Assembly (NCBI GenBank): GCA_050944255.1
Contig: JBMNQS010000003.1
Location: 4,085 to 68,084 of the forward strand
Reading direction: 5' to 3'
DNA: 64,000 nucleotides
Source: JBMNQS01 sp050944255
GTDB lineage: Bacteria; Bacillota; Clostridia; Christensenellales; Maliibacteriaceae
Shown here: piece by piece, positions 18,059-26,811 of the stretch
How positions within the stretch are numbered: the first letter of the stretch is position 1
How the letters are laid out: the number at the start of each line of letters is the position of its first letter
Translations under genes and position numbers: made by a program
The notes under the pieces: generated by a model
The model's input: the letters and a program-made list of their open reading frames with translations, nothing else
The model's database searches: none
What the model was told of the DNA's origin: nothing

Positions 18059-18697
18059 ATGGAAGCATTGAAAATCGTACTGTCTGCCGCCATAGCCTAT
18101 ATGCTGGGAAGTATCTGCTTCTCCGTTATCCTGAGCCGGCAGCTCATCGGCAGGGACGTAAGGGAAACGGGCAGCGGCAACGCCGGGGCCACCAATATGC
18201 TGCGCAATTACGGCTGGATTCTGGGCGTGGGTACATTCGTGGTGGACTGCGCCAAAGGGATGCTTGCCGCGGCTGTCGGCCTGTGGCTTGCCGGGGATAT
18301 GGGCGCCGCCGCAGCCGGCCTGTTTGCCGTGATCGGTCATAAGTGGCCCGTATTCTATCAGTTCCGCGGGGGAAAGGGCATCGCCACCACCGTCGGCGTC
18401 CTCCTGGCCCTGGTGCCCCAGATGATCCTTCCGGTGGTGATCGCGGGGGTCGTCTCCATTGCCGTTACCCGCATCGTGTCGCTGGCCTCCATCGTCGGCT
18501 GTCTCGTCATCATCGCCCTGAGCTGGATTTTCTACTACGAAAACCTCGCCATCTGCCTGATGACAACGCTGATATGCGTCATCAACATCTGGGCGCACAG
18601 GGAGAACATCGACCGGCTGATCAAGGGAACCGAAAATAAACTGGACTGGGCAAGGATCAAAAAGGTCAGCCAGTACTGGAACAAGAAAAAACGGTAG
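18059..18697 (+). CDS. plsY: Acyl-phosphate glycerol-3-phosphate acyltransferase PlsY
   Basis: The 212-residue integral membrane enzyme transfers acyl groups from acyl-phosphate to glycerol-3-phosphate, the first step of phospholipid synthesis. Motifs seen are GSICFSVILSR, RETGSGNAGATNMLRNYG and FRGGKGIATTVG, which carry the substrate-binding residues of PlsY. About seven hydrophobic segments are present. ATG 18059 follows AGGAGGACTGACACC. In many Clostridia gpsA lies between plsY and spoIVA; here that position is filled by repeat cluster R2. Confidence 0.96.
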   Translation: MEALKIVLSAAIAYMLGSICFSVILSRQLIGRDVRETGSGNAGATNMLRNYGWILGVGTFVVDCAKGMLAAAVGLWLAGDMGAAAAGLFAVIGHKWPVFYQFRGGKGIATTVGVLLALVPQMILPVVIAGVVSIAVTRIVSLASIVGCLVIIALSWIFYYENLAICLMTTLICVINIWAHRENIDRLIKGTENKLDWARIKKVSQYWNKKKR

Positions 18698-18714
18698 TGT
18701 TTTCAAATTATCGA

Positions 18715-19060
18715 AAAAGTCCTTTCGGGGGTTATTAGGGGGCCGAAGCCCCCTAATTTTAATTCCGTGGGCAAGGCTGCGAGCCGCAACGAGCGTTTCG
18801 GAGGCAACCGCCGAAGGCGGCTCTTGGCCGTAGATCGACAGACCCAAGGGGGCCGACCCTGTGCGGCCGCAGCGCAGGGTCGGCCCTTTAGGGTGCTCCT
18901 TTCAGGGTTTTCCGGCCGCTGCAAAAAGCCATTTGGTTTTGCAGCAGGAAAACCCCTGGCATACCCGTCAAAAACATGGTTTTTTGACGGCCTCAAAGGA
19001 GCGAAAGCGCCTTTTTTAATGCCCGGAATCCAGCGCGCCGGGTATATAAAAGATTTTGCA
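18715..19060. repeat. Modular hairpin repeat cluster R2
   Basis: Begins with TTAGGGGGC-CGAA-GCCCCCTAA (18734-18755), which can terminate plsY transcription. It continues with AATTCCGTGGGCAAGG, CAGGGTTTTCCGGCCGC, GCAGCAGGAAAA and an inverted repeat around CCGTCAAAAA/TTTTTTGACGG near 18967-18990. The same series in the same order occurs in R3 at 23255-23435 and, inverted, partly in R4. No gene is recognisable in this 589-bp spacer, and no trace of gpsA. Confidence 0.75.
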
Positions 19061-19238
19061 CCCGAGCGGCCTAAAAATCCGAAAGCCCGCTGCATCCTCC
19101 ATCCAATGAAAATTCTCCAAAATCCGCATTTTTCCCCGATTGCAGGTATCTTGCCGCCCGCCCCTTCATATGCATTTAAATGGTAAGAGTTGTGACGCCG
19201 TCATTTCGCCTGCGCCAAGGCGCATTATTTTGGTACGA

Positions 19239-19268
19239 GTCACATATATATCTACCGTTACATGCAAT
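19239..19268 (+). promoter_or_regulatory. Candidate sigma-E promoter of spoIVA
   Basis: GTCACATA (19239-19246) and CATGCAAT (19261-19268) are 14 bp apart. They resemble the sigma-E consensus GTCATATT / CATACAAT, and spoIVA is a sigma-E gene in Bacillus. The ribosome site GGAGGG follows at 19275. Confidence 0.45.
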
Positions 19269-19286
19269 GAAACGGAGGGAAATGAG

Positions 19287-20765
19287 ATGGAGCATATGGA
19301 CCTTTACAGGGACATTGCCGAACGGACAAATGGGGATATTTACCTTGGCCTTGTTGGTCCTGTGCGTACAGGCAAATCCACCTTTATCAAACGGTTTATG
19401 GAGCTGCTTGTGCTGCCGACGATGGCAAATCCATACGAGCGCGAACGCAGCGCGGACGAAATGCCGCAATCGGGTACCGGCAGAACCATCATGACCACAC
19501 AGCCGCACTTTGTTCCCAATGAAGCGGTGGAACTGGAACTGGGCGAAAACCTCAACGTGAAAATGCGCCTGATCGACTGCGTGGGCTACGTGGTGCCCGG
19601 CGCCGTGGGCACCGAAGAGGAAGGCGTGGCCCGCATGGTCACCACGCCGTGGGCCCAGGAGGATATTCCCTTTGAAGAAGCCGCCGAAATCGGCACCAAA
19701 AAAGTGATCACCGACCATGCCACCATCGGCGTGGTCATGCTGACGGACGGGTCCATCACCGATATTCCGCGACTGAACTACGTCGCCGCGGAAGAACGCG
19801 TCATCGCCGACGTCAAAGCCCAAAACAAACCCTACATCATCATTCTCAACTCGCGGAACCCACAGTCGGAAGATACGGAAGTGCTGCGCCAATCGCTGGA
19901 ATCAAAGTACGGCTCGGCCGTCAAAACCATGAATGTGCTCGAAATGACCCGCGAGGATATCGACAGCCTGATGGGTGAAATTCTCCTTGAGTTCCCTGTG
20001 GCGCAAATCAAAGTCGACCTGCCCAAATGGGTGCAGGTGCTGCCGTCCACCCATCCGCTGCCCCAGCAGGTCATCGCGACCATCACCTCCGTGCTTTCGC
20101 AAGTCGACAAGATGCGTGACTATACCAAATTGGAAGAGGCCTTCGATGAACTGGAAACCAAGGTGGGCCTGGTAACCGAAAACCTGTCCCTTGGCACCGG
20201 CGGTATCAACTTTACGCTGGATGTGGACCCGTCCATGTTTTATCAGGTGCTCAGCGAACAGTGCGGTATCCAGATCGACAGCGATTACCAATTGATGGCC
20301 CAGATCAAAGAAATGGCCGAGGCCAAACGCGCCTACGACCGCCTGGCCGGTGCCCTTGAATCCGTATCAGACTTCGGTTACGGATTCGTGCGTCCCTCCA
20401 TAGACGAAATGAAACTGGAAGAACCGGAGATCGTGCGCCGCGGCGGCCGCTTCGGCGTCAGCCTCAAGGCCAGCGCCCCCGCGCTGCACCTGTCGAAAGT
20501 GAATATCGAAACGGAAATTTCGCCCATCATGGGTACCGAAAAACAGTCCGAGGAGCTGGCCAACTATCTGATTCAGGAATTCGAGAATGACCCGGCGGAA
20601 ATCTGGAAGACGAATATCTTTGGAAAAAGCCTGCATGAACTGGTGCAGGAAGGCATCTCCAATAAACTGATGCGCATGCCCGAGGACGTGCAGCGTAAAA
20701 TGAGCGAAACCATGCAGCGGATCATCAACGACGGGCGCGGCGGCGTGCTGTGCGTACTGCTGTAA
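19287..20765 (+). CDS. spoIVA: Stage IV sporulation protein A, coat morphogenetic ATPase
   Basis: At 492 residues it equals the Bacillus length. SpoIVA is an ATPase that polymerises on the outer forespore membrane as the coat basement layer and is needed for coat and cortex assembly. The Walker A motif GPVRTGKS is at residues 24-31, within a TRAFAC-like GTPase fold; LIDCVGYVVPGA is the switch region. The C-terminus ends in the conserved GGVLCVLL. I chose ATG 19287 (GGAGGG upstream) and rejected a much longer in-frame extension to 19140 with no ribosome site. Confidence 0.97.
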   Translation: MEHMDLYRDIAERTNGDIYLGLVGPVRTGKSTFIKRFMELLVLPTMANPYERERSADEMPQSGTGRTIMTTQPHFVPNEAVELELGENLNVKMRLIDCVGYVVPGAVGTEEEGVARMVTTPWAQEDIPFEEAAEIGTKKVITDHATIGVVMLTDGSITDIPRLNYVAAEERVIADVKAQNKPYIIILNSRNPQSEDTEVLRQSLESKYGSAVKTMNVLEMTREDIDSLMGEILLEFPVAQIKVDLPKWVQVLPSTHPLPQQVIATITSVLSQVDKMRDYTKLEEAFDELETKVGLVTENLSLGTGGINFTLDVDPSMFYQVLSEQCGIQIDSDYQLMAQIKEMAEAKRAYDRLAGALESVSDFGYGFVRPSIDEMKLEEPEIVRRGGRFGVSLKASAPALHLSKVNIETEISPIMGTEKQSEELANYLIQEFENDPAEIWKTNIFGKSLHELVQEGISNKLMRMPEDVQRKMSETMQRIINDGRGGVLCVLL

Positions 20766-20851
20766 GGACGCTTTAAACCCCGTATGCTTCATCTTTGGAA
20801 AGCCCGCAAAGGCTTCCCGGAAAATACCCATCCTAAATCCTCAACTTATGG

Positions 20852-20895
20852 ACGCAAAGGGACGGCGCAGCCGTCTCTTTGTGTAATGTTTTTGT
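20852..20895 (+). terminator. Intrinsic terminator of spoIVA
   Basis: ACGCAAAGGGACGGC pairs with GCCGTCTCTTTGTGT over a GCA loop, followed by AATGTTTTTGTTTTG. A second hairpin at 20912-20940 (CCCGTAAAGAG/CTCTTTGCGGG) with a later T-run may be a backup. Confidence 0.8.
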
Positions 20896-21013
20896 TTTGC
20901 CGCATACAATGCCCGTAAAGAGGGTCAATCTCTTTGCGGGCCGGATTTTTTCCGCCTGAGCGCGGCCCGGCGTCCGATGCCTCAAAGCCTGCGGCACTCC
21001 TGCGCCGCGGGAT

Positions 21014-21042
21014 TTGACAACGCCCATCCGCAGCGTTATAAT
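21014..21042 (+). promoter_or_regulatory. Consensus sigma-A promoter of thrS
   Basis: Perfect TTGACA (21014-21019) and TATAAT (21037-21042) with a 17-bp spacer, upstream of the T-box leader. Confidence 0.9.
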
Positions 21043-21049
21043 GACAGCA

Positions 21050-21276
21050 TTCAAGGGTGAACGAAGACACGTTCCGCCGCGAAAAAACCCGATCAGAGAG
21101 CGTGCGCCGAGGCTGAAAGCGCAGGCGCGGGAAGTAGGGCGGGATACCGCTTCGGGACTTGAAGGCCCGGCAGAGGCTCTATTTCTGCGCATCAAGAGGC
21201 CGGAACTTCCGGCAAACAGGGTGGAACCGCGGTTTGATCGAATCGTCCCTGATCCTTAGTGATCAGGGATTTTTTT
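21050..21276 (+). ncRNA. T-box leader controlling thrS
   Basis: The conserved T-box sequence AGGGTGGAACCGCG is at 21218-21231. The terminator stem TCCCTGATC/GATCAGGGA follows at 21246-21269 with seven T residues. Upstream, AGAGAG and a GCTGAAAGC apical region fit Stem I. Uncharged tRNA-Thr would stabilise the antiterminator and allow thrS read-through. I could not fix the specifier loop by eye; an ACC at 21146-21148 is a candidate. Confidence 0.9.
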
Positions 21277-21318
21277 GTACCGTAAAAAAGCATGCTATCT
21301 GTAAAGGAGAAATGAAAA

Positions 21319-23226
21319 ATGCTTGAATTGACATTGAAAAACGGGGAGAAGATGCCCGTGGAGGAAGGAACGCCCGCAGTGGACGTGGCCAGGAAAATCA
21401 GCGAGGGGCTGGCGCGAAATGCCGTGGCCGCCAAGCTGGACGGCCGGCTGGTGGACTTGAACGCGCCGCTTCAAACGGATGGAGAGCTGCTGTTTGTAAC
21501 CACCCGGGACGAGGACGGGCTGCACGTACTGCGCCATACCGCCTCCCACATCATGGCCCAGGCGGTGCTGCGGCTGTTCCCGGAGGCGAAGCTGGCCATC
21601 GGGCCGGCTATCGACAACGGCTTTTACTATGACTTTGACGTGGAGCGCCCCTTCACGCCGGACGACCTTCAGGCCATCGAGGCCGAAATGAAGAAGATCA
21701 TCAAGGAAAATTATAAGGTGGAGCGCTTCGAGCTGCCCCGCCAGGAGGCGCTGGCATTCGTGGCGGAAGAGAATCAGCCCTTCAAGGTGGAATTGATCGA
21801 GGAACTGCCCGAGGACAGCATTATCTCGTTTTACAGGCAGGGGGAGTTTACCGACCTCTGCGCCGGGCCGCACATGCCTTCCACCGGGAAGCTGAAGGCC
21901 TTTAAGCTGATGAGCGTGGCCGGCGCCTACTGGCGCGGCGACGAGCACAATAAAATGCTGCAGCGCATCTACGCCGCCGCCTTTGACCACAAGGCCGATC
22001 TGGACGCGTACGTGAAGCGCATGGAGGAGGCCAAAAAGCGCGACCACAGAAAACTGGGACGCGAGCTGGACCTCTTTACCATCATGGAGGAGGGGCCGGG
22101 ATTCCCGTTCTTCTTCCCAAAGGGCATGGTGGTCCGAAACCAGCTGGAGAATTTCTGGCGGGAAATCCATGCGGCGAGCGGCTACCAGGAGATCAAAACG
22201 CCCATTATCCTGAGCCGCAGCCTGTGGGAAACCAGCGGCCACTGGGATCACTACCAGGGCAATATGTACACCACCGTCATCGACGGCGAGGACTACGCCA
22301 TCAAACCCATGAACTGTCCCGGCGGCATGCTGGTCTACAAGCGCCGCATTTACAGCTACCGCGATCTTCCCGTGCGCATGGGGGAGATGGGCCTGGTGCA
22401 CCGGCACGAGCTCTCCGGCGCCCTGCACGGCCTGATGAGGGTGCGCAACTTCACGCAGGACGACGCCCACATCTTCATGACCCCCGAGCAGATCAAGGAC
22501 GAGATCATCGGCGTGATCCGGCTGACCAGCCGGGTCTACAACATCTTCGGCTTTAAATTCCACGTGGAGCTGTCCACGAGGCCGAAGGACAGCATGGGCA
22601 GCGACCAGGCGTGGGAGATGTCCACAAACGCCCTGAAGGAAGCCATGGACGAACTTGAAATGGACTACATCATCAACGAAGGCGACGGCGCCTTCTACGG
22701 CCCGAAGATCGATTTTCATCTGGAGGACTCCATCGGCCGCACCTGGCAGTGTGGGACCATCCAATTGGATATGAACATGCCCGAGCGCTTTGACCTGACC
22801 TACGTGGGCCCCGACGGCGAAAGGCACCGCCCGGTGATGATCCACCGCGTGGTCTACGGCTCCGTGGAGCGGTTCATCGGCATTTTGACCGAGCATTTCG
22901 CCGGCGCGTTTCCGCTGTGGCTGTCCCCGGTGCAGGTGAAGGTGATGACCATCACCGAGCGCAGCGATGAGCGGGCCAGGGAGATTGAAAGCATTCTTTC
23001 CCAGGCGGGCATCCGCGTGGAGGCTGACCTGAGAAATGAGAAGATCGGCTTTAAAATCCGCGAGGCGCAGGTGGAGAAGGTGCCCTATATGCTGGTGCTG
23101 GGCGATAAGGAAGTGCAGTCGGGCCAGGTGGCCGTCCGCTCCCGCGGGGACGGGGACCTGGGCGTAATGGATCTGGAAGCCTTCACCGAAAAAGTACAAA
23201 AGGAAATCCGCGATAAAGCTCTATAA
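21319..23226 (+). CDS. thrS: Threonyl-tRNA synthetase
   Basis: The 635-residue class II synthetase charges tRNA-Thr. Domains in order: TGS (residues 1-62), the editing or second-additional domain (RHTASHIMAQAVLRLFPEAK, then CAGPHMPSTG with the cysteine), the catalytic core (residues 240-530; MNCPGGM provides the zinc cysteine, VHRHELSGALHGLMRVR is motif 2), and the anticodon-binding domain (from about 535). AAAGGAG precedes the ATG. Expression is controlled by the T-box just upstream. Repeat cluster R3 begins directly after the stop. Confidence 0.98.
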   Translation: MLELTLKNGEKMPVEEGTPAVDVARKISEGLARNAVAAKLDGRLVDLNAPLQTDGELLFVTTRDEDGLHVLRHTASHIMAQAVLRLFPEAKLAIGPAIDNGFYYDFDVERPFTPDDLQAIEAEMKKIIKENYKVERFELPRQEALAFVAEENQPFKVELIEELPEDSIISFYRQGEFTDLCAGPHMPSTGKLKAFKLMSVAGAYWRGDEHNKMLQRIYAAAFDHKADLDAYVKRMEEAKKRDHRKLGRELDLFTIMEEGPGFPFFFPKGMVVRNQLENFWREIHAASGYQEIKTPIILSRSLWETSGHWDHYQGNMYTTVIDGEDYAIKPMNCPGGMLVYKRRIYSYRDLPVRMGEMGLVHRHELSGALHGLMRVRNFTQDDAHIFMTPEQIKDEIIGVIRLTSRVYNIFGFKFHVELSTRPKDSMGSDQAWEMSTNALKEAMDELEMDYIINEGDGAFYGPKIDFHLEDSIGRTWQCGTIQLDMNMPERFDLTYVGPDGERHRPVMIHRVVYGSVERFIGILTEHFAGAFPLWLSPVQVKVMTITERSDERAREIESILSQAGIRVEADLRNEKIGFKIREAQVEKVPYMLVLGDKEVQSGQVAVRSRGDGDLGVMDLEAFTEKVQKEIRDKAL

Positions 23227-23244
23227 GCCTCCGCTCAGACTGTC

Positions 23245-23510
23245 AAAAAATTCTTTTGGGGGTTATTAGGGGGCCGAAGCCCCCTAATCTAAATTCCGTG
23301 GGCAAGGGCGGCATGTGCGGCCGTAGCCCACTCCTTTCAGGGTTTTCCGGCCGCCTGCAAAAACCGCCCATCGGTTTTTTGCAGCAGGAAAATCCCTGGC
23401 ATGCCCGTCAAAAAACATTGTTTTTTGACGGCCTTAAGGGGTATTCTTTTCAAAGAATACCCCTTAAGAAACCCCAAGAAACTTTTATTCGCTTCGCGGG
23501 AGTTTGCCAA
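23245..23510. repeat. Modular hairpin repeat cluster R3
   Basis: Starts 20 bp after thrS with TTAGGGGGC-CGAA-GCCCCCTAA, then AATTCCGTGGGCAAGG and the same CCGTCAAAAA inverted repeat as R2. It adds a palindrome TTAAGGGGTATTCTTT/AAAGAATACCCCTTAA (23436-23468) and a version of the TTATTCGCTTCGCGGGAG module seen in R1 and R6. 23511-23740 holds nothing I can name. Confidence 0.75.
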
Positions 23511-23747
23511 AGGGTGAAGTGGCGGCGCGGATGGGAGCTTGAATGTGCGGTATTTTAAGCCGGATGAAATGAAATTGCCGCGAATTGGTAAATGAAAGGG
23601 TGTCTGAAAATATTGACTTAGAATATAAAGGAGCCGATTTTTCAGAGGAGGATTGGGCGCCGGGCATGTTTTGGATTTGCTTTGGGATGTATTTGGGCCT
23701 GAAAAGGGCCTGGGTATGGAGAAATTGAAGGAATTACAGGCGCGCGC

Positions 23748-23776
23748 TTGACAAACAGCAGCGCAAATGCTATATT
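23748..23776 (+). promoter_or_regulatory. Sigma-A promoter of the infC operon
   Basis: Perfect TTGACA (23748-23753) and TATATT (23771-23776) with a 17-bp spacer. Confidence 0.8.
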
Positions 23777-23779
23777 GAT

Positions 23780-23905
23780 GAGGCTGAAAGAAGAAGCTTG
23801 CTCGCTTCTCACCCGGCGGCCGGTGCCAGCGCGGGTTATCATCAAAGGAACACAAGGTTGTTTACTTGCGGGCAGAAATCTTCTGCCCGTTTATTTTTTA
23901 TCGGA
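23780..23905 (+). ncRNA. L20-type ribosomal protein leader of infC-rpmI-rplT
   Basis: The leader contains GCTTGCTCGCTTCTCACC and ends in an intrinsic terminator: CGGGCAGAA (23869-23877), an ATC loop, TTCTGCCCG (23881-23889) and TTTATTTTTT. This is the layout of the Firmicutes L20 leader, in which excess L20 binds the leader RNA and causes premature termination. The class is assigned by position and motif. Confidence 0.75.
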
Positions 23906-23985
23906 ACCGGCCGGGCGCGGGACGTCCAAAACCCGGCAAAGCGAAATAACAATCAATAGTAAAATAAAACAGGAGGTGTTCTTCA

Positions 23986-24504
23986 ATAGCTACCAACGAC
24001 CTGATGATCAATGAACAAATTCGTGACAGAGAAGTCCGGCTCATTGACGAAAAAGGCGAACAGTTGGGTATCGTGAATCTGGACAGGGCCATGAGCCTGG
24101 CGGATGAACGTGAGCTCGACCTGGTGAAGATCGTACCCAACGCCAAACCGCCCGTCTGTAAACTGATGAACTACGGCAAATACCGCTTCGAGCAGGCTAA
24201 GCGCGAAAAGGAAGCCAAAAAGAACCAGAAAATCGTCAACTTAAAAGAAGTCCGCCTCTCTCCAACGATTGAAAAACATGACGTCGAAGTCCGCGTCAGG
24301 AATGCCCTGAAATTCCTCGCCGACGGCGATAAAGTTAAAGTTTCCATCCGCTTTCGCGGCCGTCAGATGGCGCATACCAACGTCGGCCGTGAAGTGATGA
24401 AAAATTTTTTGCAGGAACTGGGCGATACCTATGTGGTGGAGCGTCATCCTACCATGGAGGGCAGAACCATGGTCATGACACTTGCGCCCAAGGCCGCCAA
24501 GTAA
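23986..24504 (+). CDS. infC: Translation initiation factor IF-3
   Basis: IF-3 proof-reads start codons and prevents subunit joining. The body is canonical (INEQIRDREVRLIDEKGEQL, then VCKLMNYGKYRFEQ in the linker and SIRFRGRQMAH in the C-domain). The first ATG (24004) is 25 bases from the perfect AGGAGGTG at 23971-23978 and would remove the usual start of the N-domain. Reading back in frame, ATA at 23986 is seven bases from that ribosome site and gives MATNDLMINEQIRD, which matches the family start. I therefore annotate an AUA start, 172 residues. First gene of infC-rpmI-rplT. Confidence 0.93.
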   Translation: MATNDLMINEQIRDREVRLIDEKGEQLGIVNLDRAMSLADERELDLVKIVPNAKPPVCKLMNYGKYRFEQAKREKEAKKNQKIVNLKEVRLSPTIEKHDVEVRVRNALKFLADGDKVKVSIRFRGRQMAHTNVGREVMKNFLQELGDTYVVERHPTMEGRTMVMTLAPKAAK

Positions 24505-24522
24505 GAGAGGAGGAAGTTTCCC

Positions 24523-24720
24523 ATGCCGAAAATGAAAACCCGCCGCGCCGCGGCAAAACGCTTCTCACTGACCAAATCCGGCAGGATTAAGCGTTCCAAA
24601 GCGTACAAGCGCCACTTGCTCAACTCCAAGAGCTCCAAACGCAAGCGCAACCTGCGCCAGGGTACCTATGTGGCCGCCGCCGAAGAGAAAAACGTACGTA
24701 CGCTGATCCCCTATAAATAG
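24523..24720 (+). CDS. rpmI: 50S ribosomal protein L35
   Basis: The 65-residue basic protein has the L35 pattern (MPKMKTRRAAAKRFSLTKSG, then KRHLLNSKSSKRKRNLRQ). GAGGAGG precedes the ATG. It lies 18 bp after infC and 17 bp before rplT, the universal order of this operon, and shares their L20-leader control. Confidence 0.98.
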   Translation: MPKMKTRRAAAKRFSLTKSGRIKRSKAYKRHLLNSKSSKRKRNLRQGTYVAAAEEKNVRTLIPYK

Positions 24721-24737
24721 ACTGGAGGTATTGCCTT

Positions 24738-25094
24738 ATGGCTCGTGTTAAACGCTCGCTGAACGCCAAGAAAAAACGCCGGAAGGTATTAAAACTTGCC
24801 AAGGGTTACTACGGCGCCCGGGGCAAGCATTACAGAGCTGCCAATCAGCAGGTGATGAAATCCCTGTCCTACGCCTATGTGGGACGCAAACTGAGAAAGC
24901 GTGATTTCCGCAGCCTGTGGATCACCCGCATCAACGCCGCCGCCAGGCAGAGCGGCCTGTCCTATTCGCGCCTGATCAACGGCCTTAAAAAGGCCAACGT
25001 GCAGGTGGACAGGAAGATCATGGCCGATCTGGCCGTCAATGACGCCGCCGCCTTCGCGCAGCTTGTGGAAGTGGCTAAAAAGAACCTTGGCTGA
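24738..25094 (+). CDS. rplT: 50S ribosomal protein L20
   Basis: The 118-residue basic protein (MARVKRSLNAKKKRRKVLKL, then GYYGARGKHYRAANQQV and RDFRSLWITRINAA) is full-length L20, needed for early 50S assembly. In Bacillus it binds its own leader to shut down the operon, and the leader at 23780-23905 has the right form. CTGGAGG precedes the ATG. A terminator follows at 25163. Confidence 0.98.
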   Translation: MARVKRSLNAKKKRRKVLKLAKGYYGARGKHYRAANQQVMKSLSYAYVGRKLRKRDFRSLWITRINAAARQSGLSYSRLINGLKKANVQVDRKIMADLAVNDAAAFAQLVEVAKKNLG

Positions 25095-25162
25095 ACGCGG
25101 CATCCCCGATTTAAACCAAAGCATGCGCGCCGCCGGCCGCAGACAAACAAAGGACCTTTGTA

Positions 25163-25202
25163 CGGCTCTTAAGCGCATCAGCTTAAAGGGCCGTTTATTT
25201 TT
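25163..25202 (+). terminator. Intrinsic terminator of infC-rpmI-rplT
   Basis: CGGCTCTTAAGC pairs with GCTTAAAGGGCCG (one bulged A) over GCATCA, followed by TTTATTTTT. The rest of the 25095-25476 spacer, about 160 bp up to the next promoter, shows nothing I can identify. Confidence 0.85.
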
Positions 25203-25362
25203 GGCGAAATTGCGGGGGCGTATGCGGCAAGGCGAGTCGGGCGGGTGAATGAGAAGAAGCGTCAGGCTCGAATGCCCAGGCAAAGGGCATGCGGAGGAAT
25301 TCCCGGCGCGATGCGAGAAGGCCGATACACGCGCGGGTAGCCGGAACGTTGCAAAGACACCG

Positions 25363-25391
25363 TTGTAGAATGGACGGCGGCAGGTTATAAT
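25363..25391 (+). promoter_or_regulatory. Sigma-A promoter of the RNA methyltransferase unit
   Basis: TTGTAG (25363-25368) and a perfect TATAAT (25386-25391) with a 17-bp spacer, 85 bp before the GTG start. Confidence 0.6.
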
Positions 25392-25476
25392 CTAAAATAG
25401 GGCGCTGACGAAATATGGTAAAACAAAAGGGCCGTACGCCCACGCCCGTCTGCATGGCACGATTCGGAGGGAAAGC

Positions 25477-26259
25477 GTGAAAGTGATCAGGAGCATGTCC
25501 AATCCGGTGGTGAAGCATCTTCGCTCCCTTTCGCAAAAAAAGTACCGGCACCATGCAGGGACTTACATAGCCGACGGCGTACTTTTGGTAGGGGAGGCGC
25601 TCTCTTGCGGGACCGCCGACGTGCAGATGCTGATCGTGGACGCGGCGAAGGCGGACAAGTTTCCGGCATTGACCGAAGCGTGCCGGGAGCGGGGCATCGA
25701 AATCCTCTGCGTCCACGAGGACGTGCTGCGCGCCGTCTGCGACACCAAGGCGCCTCAGGGCGTGGCGGCCGTGATAGGCATTCCCGCCTGCGATGACGCG
25801 ATGCCTGAGGGCGGCCTGGTGCTGGCGCTGGAGGATGTTTCCGATCCGGGCAATGTGGGAACGCTGATCCGTACGGCGGACGCGGCGGGCGCCTCTATGG
25901 TGCTGCTGTCGGAAAACTGCGCCGACGTGTATGCCCCCAAGGTGGTCCGCTCCACCATGGGAAGCCTTTACCATCTGCCGGTAGGATGCTGCAGGGACAT
26001 TGCCAAAAGCGTCCGGCAGCTCAAAGACGGCGGCTTTACGGTCATCGCGGCGCATCTGGATGGTGAAACAGTGGGTCTAAACAGCCAATTTCCGCAAAAT
26101 ACGGTCCTTCTTCTGGGCAATGAGGCCCGCGGACTGTCGGATGAACTGACGGCGCTGTCTGACAGGAAACTGAAACTGCCCATGGCCGGCAAAGCCGAGT
26201 CCCTGAACGTTTCGGTGGCGGGAAGCGTACTGATGTACCTGTGGCTGTTTCAAAGATAG
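25477..26259 (+). CDS. TrmH/SpoU family RNA 2'-O-methyltransferase
   Basis: The 260-residue protein has a small N-terminal substrate-binding domain (VIRSMSNPVVKHLRSLSQKK) and a C-terminal SPOUT domain. The three SPOUT motifs are visible: LALEDVSDPGNVGTLIRTAD (motif 1), LLLGNEARGLSDEL (motif 2) and LPMAGKAESLNVSVAGSVL (motif 3, knot). Such enzymes methylate ribose in 23S rRNA or tRNA; the target is unknown, and the gene following rplT is typical of Clostridia. The start is GTG 25477 behind GGAGG. It leads a unit with the two downstream genes. Confidence 0.9.
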   Translation: MKVIRSMSNPVVKHLRSLSQKKYRHHAGTYIADGVLLVGEALSCGTADVQMLIVDAAKADKFPALTEACRERGIEILCVHEDVLRAVCDTKAPQGVAAVIGIPACDDAMPEGGLVLALEDVSDPGNVGTLIRTADAAGASMVLLSENCADVYAPKVVRSTMGSLYHLPVGCCRDIAKSVRQLKDGGFTVIAAHLDGETVGLNSQFPQNTVLLLGNEARGLSDELTALSDRKLKLPMAGKAESLNVSVAGSVLMYLWLFQR

Positions 26260-26271
26260 GAGGGAAAGTAC

Positions 26272-26811
26272 TTGAGAGACGAAAAACTGAAAAGAATGTT
26301 GTTCATTGCCCTTTTGATGGGGCTGGCTGCGGTGCTGACCATGCTGGTGGCGGTGCCCATCGGGATCATTCCCGGCGCGTACGTGCATCCGGGAGACGCC
26401 ATCATATTCGTGGCGGCGTATCTGTTCGGCCCGGCAGCCGGCGCCATCGTCGGCGGTATCGGCGGCGCCATCGCCGACGCGGCGGTGGGTGCGTATATCT
26501 ATATCATCCCCACGCTGATCGTCAAGGCCGTTATGGGGACCCTGGCCGGCCTGGCGCTTAAAAAGACAGACATCCGGAAAAGCTGGCTGTCAGGCTGCCT
26601 GCGGATGCTCTTGACCACGGTTTCCATGATACTGGGATACGGCCTGTACGAAGGCTTTGCCTTCGGATGGGGACTGGCCGCGGCATCGGTGCCCTTCAAC
26701 GTGCTGCAGGCGGTGGTGTCCTCCGTGCTGGCCACATTCACACTGGTGTTTATCATGAGAATTCCCTGGCTGGCCAGCCTGCGGGACGATGAAGGGGGAA
26801 TCGGGCGATGA
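26272..26811 (+). CDS. ECF transporter S component (substrate-specific subunit)
   Basis: The 179-residue, strongly hydrophobic protein has about six membrane segments. The pattern IIPGAYVHPGDAIIFVAAYL, then AGAIVGGIGGAIADAAVG, is typical of small energy-coupling-factor S subunits, which capture a vitamin or related ligand and dock with a shared EcfAAT module. No EcfA/T genes or riboswitch are nearby, so the ligand cannot be inferred. The start is TTG 26272 after AGGAGGG. The stop overlaps the next ATG by 4 bp. Confidence 0.8.
   Translation: MRDEKLKRMLFIALLMGLAAVLTMLVAVPIGIIPGAYVHPGDAIIFVAAYLFGPAAGAIVGGIGGAIADAAVGAYIYIIPTLIVKAVMGTLAGLALKKTDIRKSWLSGCLRMLLTTVSMILGYGLYEGFAFGWGLAAASVPFNVLQAVVSSVLATFTLVFIMRIPWLASLRDDEGGIGR

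Noticed and set aside
18767..19186. A 139-codon plus-strand frame between plsY and spoIVA
   Set aside because: It translates repeat modules; similar frames appear in the other repeat clusters, so it is not a gene.
21295..23199. A 634-codon minus-strand frame opposite thrS
   Set aside because: It is the antisense shadow of a highly conserved GC-rich gene; the residues are His/Gly/Arg-rich and low in complexity, and there is no ribosome site.
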